The translations under genes were made by a program, and so were the position numbers. This document shows positions 57,887 through 64,000 of a DNA stretch of 64,000 nucleotides, piece by piece. The stretch covers positions 102,351,010-102,415,009 of the forward strand of contig NC_071393.1 in NCBI RefSeq assembly GCF_022682495.2. The letters run 5' to 3'. Under the pieces are notes generated by a model that had not been told where the DNA came from, did no database searches, and saw only the letters and a list, made by a program, of their open reading frames with translations. This DNA comes from Desmodus rotundus. Lineage: Eukaryota > Chordata > Mammalia > Chiroptera > Phyllostomidae. Positions within the stretch are counted from its first letter, which is position 1. The number at the start of each line of letters is the position of its first letter.

Positions 57887-59680
57887 GAGAACCAAGATGG
57901 CAGCGTAGGTAGACACATTGTGCCTCCTCGCACTACCAGAACTGACGGAAAATCGAACGGCAAGGAAGTCTGACACCAAGGAAATAAAAAATAAACATTC
58001 ATCCAGACCGGTAGGAGGGGTGGAGACGGGCACCAGGGTGGAGAGGACTCGCGTGGCTGTGGCAGGACCAAGACTGGCGGAGTGTGGGACGAGCGGGGCA
58101 GGCAGTCCGACCACTAGCAGACCCTGCGGCCCCACATTCGCGCACAGATAAACCGGACAAACGGCGGGGAGGGAAGCAGACCACGCAACCCAGGGCTCCA
58201 GGTCGGGGAAATAAAGCCTCAGACCTCTGATTGAAAGCGCTGGTGGGGGTTGGGGCGGCAGCAGGAGAGACTGACAGCCTCACAGGAGAGGTTGTTGGAG
58301 AGACCCACAGGGGCCTAGGGCGTGCACAAGCCCACCCACTCGGGAACCAGGCCCAGTTTGATTGTGGGTAGCGGAGTGAAAAATTGAAATCCGGAGGAGA
58401 GTGAAGCGGGCGCCATTGCTCCCTCTTGGCCCCTCCCCCACGTACTGCATCACAGCGCAGCAACCAGCGTTACCCCGCTCCAGGAACACCTAAGTCTCCG
58501 CCCCTTAAAGTAACAGACAACGCCAAGACAAAAAAAAAAAAAAAAAAGGCCCAGATGACAGAACTCTTCAAAGCTCCAGAAAAAATACGACTAAGCGAGG
58601 AAGAGATAGCCAACCTATTGAATGCACAGTTCAAAACACTGATTATCAAGATGCTCACAGAATTGGTTGAATCTGTTCGAAAACCAGATGAAAAAATGAA
58701 GCCTATGTTAAGAGAAACAAAGGAAAATGTACAGGGAACCAATAGTGATGCGAAGGAAACTGTGACTCAAATCAATGGTGTGGACCAGAAGGAAGAGAGA
58801 AACATCCAACCAGAAAAGAATGAAGAAACAAGAATTCGGAAAAATGAGGAGAGGTTTAGGAACCTCCAGGACATCTTGAAACGTTCCAACATCTGAATTA
58901 CAGGGGTGCCAGAAGGAGAAGAGGAAGAACAAAAAATTGAAAACTTATTTGAACAAATAAAGAAGGAGAACTTCGCTCATCTGGCAAAGGAAATAGGCTT
59001 CTGGGAAGTCCAGGAAGCTGAGAGAGTCCCAAAGAAGCTGGACCCAAGGAGGAACACACTAAGGCACATCATGATTACATTACCCAAGATTAAAGGCAAG
59101 GACCTACATCCAAGATTACTGTATCCAGCAAAGCTATCATTTAGAATGGAAGGGAAGATAAAGTGCTTCTCAGATAAGGTCAAGTTGAAGTTCATCATCA
59201 CCAAGCCCTTATTATATGAAATGTTAAAGGGAGTTACCTAAGAAAAAGAAGATAAAAAATACGAACAGTAAAAATGACAGCAAACTCACAGTTATTAAGG
59301 ACCACACCTAAAACAAAAACAAGAGCAAACTAGGCAAACAACTAGAACAGGAACAGAACCATAGAGATGGAGATCACATGGAGGGTTGTCAATAGGGGAG
59401 TGGGAGGGGGAGGGGGAGGAAGGTACAGAGAATAAGTAGCATAGATGATAGGTGGAAAATAGACAGGGGGAGGGTAAGAATAGTTAAGAAATGTAGAAGC
59501 CAAAGAACTTATAAGTATGACCCATGGACATGAACTATAGGGGGGGAATGTGGGAGGGAGGGGGTGGGCAGGATGGAGTGGAGTGGGGGGGGGAAATGGG
59601 AAACTGTATTAGCATAATCAATAAATATATTTCAAAAAAAACAAAAAAAAACCCAAAATAAAAAACAAACAAACAAAAAT
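57887..59680 (+). mobile_element. HAL1-like half-LINE retrotransposon, full length with internal deletion (copy G)
   Basis: Bounded by an 11-bp duplication, ATGTAGTTTTG, at 57876-57886 and 59681-59691. GAGAACCAAGATGGCAGCGT start, AGCATAATCAATAAATATAT end and a long A-rich tail. ORF1 is well preserved: a coiled-coil part in frame from about 58555 (MTELFKAPEKIRLSEEEIA, LIIKMLTELVESVRKPDEK), then TGA at 58894-58896, then the RRM part (PEGEEEEQKIENLFEQIKK, RRNTLRHIMITLPKIK). Relative to copy A, 141 bp (47 codons) are missing between PKIK and the PRLLYPAKLSF block, in frame. No ORF2. Open frames make it the youngest-looking HAL1 here. Confidence 0.88.
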
Positions 59681-59865
59681 ATGTAGTTTTGAAAATCTAG
59701 GGAGAAAAATTGGATTGGATTAGAAATAATGTATAAAGCAAAAATGTTGGGTAGATGCTAAGCTGGATCAGTTTTGTGGTTTGAATATTGAATGAGCTCT
59801 TAACCAAGAGTACTTGTTAAACTGTGACCTCATTAAAGGAACTGTCACTTTACTAAATATTTACT

Positions 59866-60380
59866 AATTGAGTATGTTAGGAACTGTGCTACGTGCTGAG
59901 GCTACAGAGATGAATGAGACCTGATTCCTGTCGTCAAGAATATGGTTTAGTGTGGGAACAGATACATAGCACAGAAAAGTGTGAGGATAAAATTCTTGAA
60001 CTGTGTGTATAGGTTAGGAGGAAGAGATAATGAATTCTGTTGGAAAGGGAGTGAGGGTGAAAGTGGACAGAGAAGGGACAGCTAAACCTGATTTTGAAAA
60101 ATGGCTATGAATTTGACAAACAGCTAAGAGACAATCCAGGCCAAGGGGATATATTGTTAAATGTCATGGTAGTATATGATAAAAGCGTATATCGAGAACA
60201 TACTGTAGAAGTGCAAAGTATGAGGTGTAGGGAGTAGACAGTGACTAGGGCCTAATCATGTCCTTTGTTTGTTGTGTAAAGACCATGAACTTGATTTAGT
60301 CTGAAAGTATGCCACTGAAGGGTGCTATAGGAATGAGTAAGTGTTTTGTTTAGCATTTTAGGTAGAGTACTCTGATGACA
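59866..60380 (-). mobile_element. LINE L2, antisense
   Basis: Antisense L2: TTAGGAACTGTGCTACGTGC, TGAGGCTACAGAGATGAATG, ATGGTTTAGTGTGGGAACAG and AAGACCATGAACTTGATTTA in order. Old and non-coding. Confidence 0.6.
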
Positions 60381-60469
60381 ATGCAGTGTTTGAATTTATG
60401 TAGGGGCATAGTATGTAGGACTCAAAGTAGAATACAACTAAATGGTTAGCTTGGCCTTAATAGTGTTGT

Positions 60470-60620
60470 CTTTTTTTAAAATTGAGCTTTAATTGACACA
60501 TTATATTAGTTTCAGGTGCACAGCATAGTGATTTGATATTTTTGAATATTGTGAAATGATCGCTGTAAGTGTAGTTAGCATCCATCACTGTACATAGTTA
60601 CAAATTTTGTGTTGTCTTTA
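60470..60620 (-). mobile_element. Old L1 3' UTR fragment
   Basis: Antisense L1 3' end: ATTGAGCTTTAATTGACACA, TTTCAGGTGCACAGCATAGT, CATCCATCACTGTACATAGT. Non-coding. Confidence 0.6.
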
Positions 60621-60730
60621 TATGAGATGGTATTCATCAGAAATAAAGATGGACAAAAACCATCTTGATGAAAGATTTAACTTATTGCATGATTTATTTT
60701 TCACAGTTTATAAACCTGATTAAATATACT

Positions 60731-60941
60731 TTTTTTTTTTAAAGGTTTCATTCATTTATTTTTAGAGACAGGAAGGGAGGGAGGAAGAGACAGAGAGAAA
60801 CACCAATGTGTGGCTGCCTCTCACGCGCCCCCCACCGGGGACCCAGCCCACAACCCAGGCATGTGCCCTGACAGGGAATGGAACCGGCAACCCTTTGGTT
60901 CACAGGTCGGCGCTCAACCACTGAGCCACACCAGCCAGGGC
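60731..60941 (-). mobile_element. Ves SINE with perfect target duplication
   Basis: Reverse Ves: poly-T, GACAGGAAGGGAGGGAGGA, CACGCGCCCCCCACCGGGGA, reverse B box GGGAATGGAACCGG and head CCACACCAGCCAGGGC. A perfect 11-bp target duplication, TTAAATATACT, lies at 60720-60730 and 60942-60952. Confidence 0.93.
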
Positions 60942-60952
60942 TTAAATATACT

Positions 60953-61979
60953 CTTGAAAGCTCTTATCTCCTTTCTGAGGGTAGGAAAAATTTTTCCTGT
61001 TTGGAAATTCTTCTGGTACACCTCACAAAATAATCCTTACGGAATAGAGGCAGGGAGAAGAATTAGAGCGTTGTCTTAGCTGAGATTAGTGAAGCTGAGA
61101 GCCTAACCTAGGGCATAGAGGAAAAGTGGGTGCATTTTAGGATTTGGATTTAAAATGGAAAAATTAATAGTGTGTGTTAAAAATGGTTGTAATAGCAGTG
61201 GAAAAAAATTGAGAAACTAGAGAAATTAGGAGAGAGCAGGTAGGGATGGGTGCAAGACAGTGTTCCAGGAAAAAGACCCTCAACCTGTTTTGTCAGGGTG
61301 CTTAGCTGCCTGAAGGCCTAGGGATGCTGAGGGGAAGCCCTACTTTTGGACACACGATAAATTATGACCGTGGGGACTTGTGTATGTATGGGGGGATGGC
61401 AGGAGGGGGCCAATTGCAGGGGTCAACTTACGTGTCATGTTTTAATGCTTTACAAAGAGGATGTGTTCATGAGTTGCTTCTGAAATTTATAATCAGTTCT
61501 AAATACTGGTCTGGGTGGTGGTTATATAACATCTACATGTTTGCCTATATAAATGTTGTACCATAGTTTTAAAAGTTAAAAAGTCAATTTATACAAAGAA
61601 AGAACAAAGCCTTTCCTGGCCTTCAAGACCTTAGAACCTTTGATTTTTTTATATTTGAAGAACTGAATTTATTAATGTAAAGGACTTCAGACAAATTCTT
61701 TTCTTATCCTTAAGATTTTCTTTTGTAGTAATTAAAAAATTATTCATAACATACTAGCCCATTTGGTACTTCATCATTTTCTCTTGTGTAGCTGCTTCTC
61801 TTCTGTCTTAAGTTTGGTAAATTAATTCTTTAATTATTAGCAGTCTTCAAATATGCATCATCTTCCTAAATATTGGATTTATTTAAAACTAAACAATTTT
61901 CATAGAATTCTGTTTCTAAACTAGTTTTACCCAATGCAAAGTTGGTAAGCTAAATTCTTTTTGGTGATTTTTATTTTAG
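60953..61979 (+). other. End of the long KTN1 intron, nothing clear
   Basis: AT-rich, with possible antisense L2 near 61040-61130 that I cannot confirm. Ends TGGTGATTTTTATTTTAG, the acceptor of coding exon 18. Confidence 0.35.
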
Positions 61980-62014
61980 CCTAATAAAAATGTTGTGGAA
62001 CAAATGGAAAAATG
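61980..62014 (+). CDS. KTN1 coding exon 18 (cassette 3, 35-bp exon)
   Basis: Encodes residues 725-735 plus two bases (PNKNVVEQMEK, then Cys split across the junction). Phase 0/2. One codon shorter than coding exons 12 and 15 but in the same cassette position. The donor is TG|GTAAGA. One of the smallest exons of the gene. Confidence 0.95.
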
Positions 62015-62439
62015 GTAAGAGTTTATAATTTTCTTTTTATATTTTAATGACTCACTTCTACCAAATTTGAGATAGCAGAATTACTAACTGTATTAATCTA
62101 GATTCTTAAAATTCTTTTTGTCCTTCATAATGGACAAGAGTGGCATGCTGTTGAGCAGTTTGATTTGGGATTATATTAGGTCTGTGGGTGTCGTGTGTGG
62201 CAATGAGTTATTTGTTTAGTTTAACATGTAAACATGCATTACTTGAACACATTTTACTTATTGGTAAAGAAGTAGTACCCTTAGACCAGAAACAGTGATC
62301 CTCAGAAACATCTCTAGAATTAAATACTATAAGGAATGATGGACACAGGAATTACTCCATGAAAAGTATTTAAGAAATGTTATTCATTTACCCTGTGAAA
62401 TAGTTCATATATATATATGTTTTAAATTTATAATTACAG

Positions 62440-62530
62440 CATTCAAGAAAAAGATGAGAAGTTGAAGACTGTGGAAGAATTACTTGAAACTGGACTTATT
62501 CAGGTGGCCACTAAAGAAGAGGAACTGAAT
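62440..62530 (+). CDS. KTN1 coding exon 19 (cassette 3, 91-bp exon)
   Basis: Completes Cys736 and encodes to residue 766 (IQEKDEKLKTVEELLETGL, IQVATKEEELN). Phase 2/0. Same length and phases as coding exon 13; IxEKDxxxK and KEEEL are shared. The acceptor is TTATAATTACAG, the donor AAT|GTAAAG. Confidence 0.96.
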
Positions 62531-63188
62531 GTAAAGCACTTTTAGATTTATTTTTCTTGTGAAGGGATTCTACTGTACTTTGTGTAAGATTTTACCTGTA
62601 GCTTTTAAGCTGCATATGAGTTACCCACATTTTATGACATTTTTTCATTAGATTTAAGATTTTATTAGAAATACGAAAATGCATAATTGATTATAGCATT
62701 CACTGCTTTAATGATGTAGATACTGTGGTTATGGTTTGTAAAATGTGCTTCCCGACCTCCACCCATGCTGAAATTATAATCAGCGATAACTAGCAGACTT
62801 CATAAGTTCATGAAAGAGTATATTAGAGGCCAGAGAAAGGAGAGACTACAGTTCTATTTTATGATTATCATTAACTAACTTGAGTAGGATAGATACGGTG
62901 CCAGAAGAAATAATTTAAAAAGATGGTTTTGATTGAGTTTAGCGTGACAAGTGGTGTGCTTTGTGGTTGTAAAAGTAAATAGAAATACTTGTGGGGATAA
63001 TTGAATTAAAAATCTGTTTGGTTAGCTGTAGAAGTTATAGGATTGTAGACTGGTGGAAGAAGTGAGATCTTTGGGCCTTGCAGAGAGAAAGAATCAGCTA
63101 AAGAAAAACAAGAAGCTTGTTTATTTTGAAGCTAGCTATTTTTTTTTCAGAAATTAAAGTATGTTCTGCTTATGTGTCTTTGAAAAAG
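62531..63188 (+). other. KTN1 intron, nothing recognised
   Basis: AT-rich intron ending GTCTTTGAAAAAG, a weak acceptor. Confidence 0.4.
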
Positions 63189-63257
63189 GCAATAAGAACA
63201 GAAAATTCATCTTTGATGAAAGAAGTTCAAGACTTAAAGGCTAAGCAAAATGATCAG
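63189..63257 (+). CDS. KTN1 coding exon 20 (next cassette, 69-bp exon)
   Basis: Encodes residues 767-789 (AIRTENSSLMKEVQDLKAK, QNDQ). Phase 0/0, 23 codons, like coding exons 11, 14 and 17. The acceptor TTTGAAAAAG lacks a pyrimidine tract next to AG; the donor is CAG|GTAATG. The last coding exon in the window; the gene continues to the right. Confidence 0.95.
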
Positions 63258-63424
63258 GTAATGTATTAGATCCTGCAACCATTTTCTTTAAAACGATGAA
63301 CAACCCGGTTACATTCAGACATAGCAAGAATGTATTGTTTTGTCTGTTCCTGCCTTCTGCAAAGTGGAGTTTGTCAATTATAGTTTTAATCTGTAAATGA
63401 TTAGTGACTTGTTTATCAGTAATA

Positions 63425-63560
63425 GAGACAGCAGTTTATTGGATGCTGACTGTATCTCAAGCACTAGGTATAGTACTCTACATATGAGGTCATTGCTTCT
63501 TATGACAGTGATAAAAGGTTTTAAGTACACAAATAGAAAGTGAGACATTTAAATAATGGT
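63425..63560 (-). mobile_element. Probable MIR SINE
   Basis: Antisense MIR: TTATTGGATGCTGACTGTAT and CAAGCACTAGGTATAGTACT, then GAAAGTGAGACATTTAAATA. Old and diverged. Confidence 0.5.
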
Positions 63561-63591
63561 CGAAGAGACAACCTAAAATTAGGTAATTTTT

Positions 63592-63797
63592 AAAAAAGAT
63601 TTTATGTATTTATTTTTAGAGAGGGAAAGGGAGGGAGAAAGGGGGGGAGAGAAACATCGATATGTAGTTGCCTCTCAAGCTCTCCCTACTGGGGAACCTG
63701 GCTTGCAATGCAAGCATGTGCCCTGACTGGGAATTGAACTGGGGACCCTTTGGTTTGCAGGCTGGCACTCAATCCGCTGAGCCACACAAGCCAGGGC
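63592..63797 (-). mobile_element. Ves SINE
   Basis: Reverse Ves: AAAGATTTTATGTATTTATT tail, GGAAAGGGAGGGAGAAAGG, reverse B box GGGAATTGAACTGG and head CCACACAAGCCAGGGC. The flanks AAAATTAGGTAATTTTT and AAAATTATGTAATTTTT form a target duplication with one difference. Confidence 0.92.
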
Positions 63798-64000
63798 AAA
63801 AATTATGTAATTTTTTAGTTGAATTTTCTGTTTATCTTGTTAGAATTATTCTATAATTTTAGCATTTATGTGTTGATTTTTCTTTTGGCCCACACTTGCT
63901 ATAAGTAGCCTTAAATCTGCTTACTTTCAAAGTGCTTCTCATTTTCATAATTATGACATTAATATCTGGTAAGAATTAATTCCTCGGTTTACTTTTCCCA
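63798..64000 (+). other. KTN1 intron at the window edge
   Basis: AT-rich intron sequence following coding exon 20. The next coding exon is not reached. Confidence 0.5.

Larger units (their letters stand above)
21336..63257 (+). other. KTN1 (kinectin 1) gene, 5' coding half, continues beyond the window
   Basis: Kinectin is an integral endoplasmic reticulum membrane protein that serves as a membrane anchor for kinesin-1 and binds Rho-family GTPases through its coiled coil (established knowledge). Twenty coding exons are present, joined by GT-AG introns, and they read 789 residues without a stop. The human protein is about 1,350 residues, so roughly 58% is here; the kinesin-binding C-terminal part lies beyond the right edge. 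Residue 1-30 is the membrane anchor, 40-70 and 110-210 are lysine-rich, and 290 onward is nearly continuous coiled coil. The intact frame and conserved sequence indicate a functional gene. Exon identity rests on recognised kinectin protein sequence and matching splice phases. Confidence 0.97.

Noticed and set aside
57887..58530. CpG-rich stretch as a gene promoter
   Set aside because: It is the GC-rich 5' region of HAL1 copy G, inside the target-site duplication.
58426..59241. Two adjacent open frames resembling a two-gene unit
   Set aside because: They are the two halves of HAL1 copy G's ORF1, separated by a single in-frame TGA.
2332..63797. Recurring about 200-base units as a CRISPR-like or satellite array
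   Set aside because: They are dispersed Ves SINEs in both orientations, several with their own target duplications.
1..64000. Endogenous retrovirus or other viral sequence
   Set aside because: I saw no long terminal repeats, primer-binding site or gag/pol/env-like frames. The reverse-transcribed elements are LINE- and SINE-type.

Overview
The window is mammalian nuclear DNA, almost certainly from a bat of the Yangochiroptera group. The evidence is eleven Ves-type tRNA-derived SINEs (a bat-specific family), seven half-LINE (HAL1-like) retrotransposon copies, old L1, L2 and MIR sequence common to mammals, and one multi-exon mammalian gene. It is not prokaryotic: no operons, CRISPR arrays or ribosome-binding sites occur, and almost every long open reading frame lies in a transposon or is chance.

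The only host gene is KTN1 (kinectin 1), on the + strand. Its first coding exon starts at 21368, and twenty consecutive coding exons run to 63257. They encode 789 residues in one uninterrupted frame, and the gene continues past the right edge. All introns begin with GT and end with AG, and no exon carries a frameshift or stop. The product is an endoplasmic reticulum membrane protein: an N-terminal membrane anchor, a lysine-rich segment, then a very long coiled coil. The noncoding first exon and CpG-rich promoter are not visible and probably lie left of the window, so positions 1-21335 are best read as intron 1.

Layout: 1-21335 is intron 1, filled with HAL1 copies in both orientations, a minus-strand L1 split by a mariner remnant, Ves SINEs and an L2. 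21336-25307 holds the membrane-anchor and basic-region exons. 25408-28690 holds a mariner remnant and, eight bases further on, a full-length Charlie3/MER1-like hAT transposon with a decayed transposase. 29549-47524 holds the first coiled-coil exons, with L2, MIR, a tRNA-Glu-like relic and a nested MER5A/L1/MER30/Ves block between them. 47819-49975 is a HAL1. 50120-63257 holds ten small exons that form a repeating exon cassette, interrupted by one 7.6 kb intron with two Ves SINEs in divergent orientation and another HAL1.

The most interesting host-gene signal is that cassette. Exons of 69, 38 and 91 bp, then 69, 38 and 82, then 69, 35 and 91, then 69 again share splice phases and aligned residues, so this part of kinectin looks built by tandem duplication of an exon triplet. 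Among the transposons, two HAL1 copies share a stop codon at the same point of ORF1, and the Charlie3 transposase keeps one frame for about 1.75 kb. I saw no clearly novel biological system.
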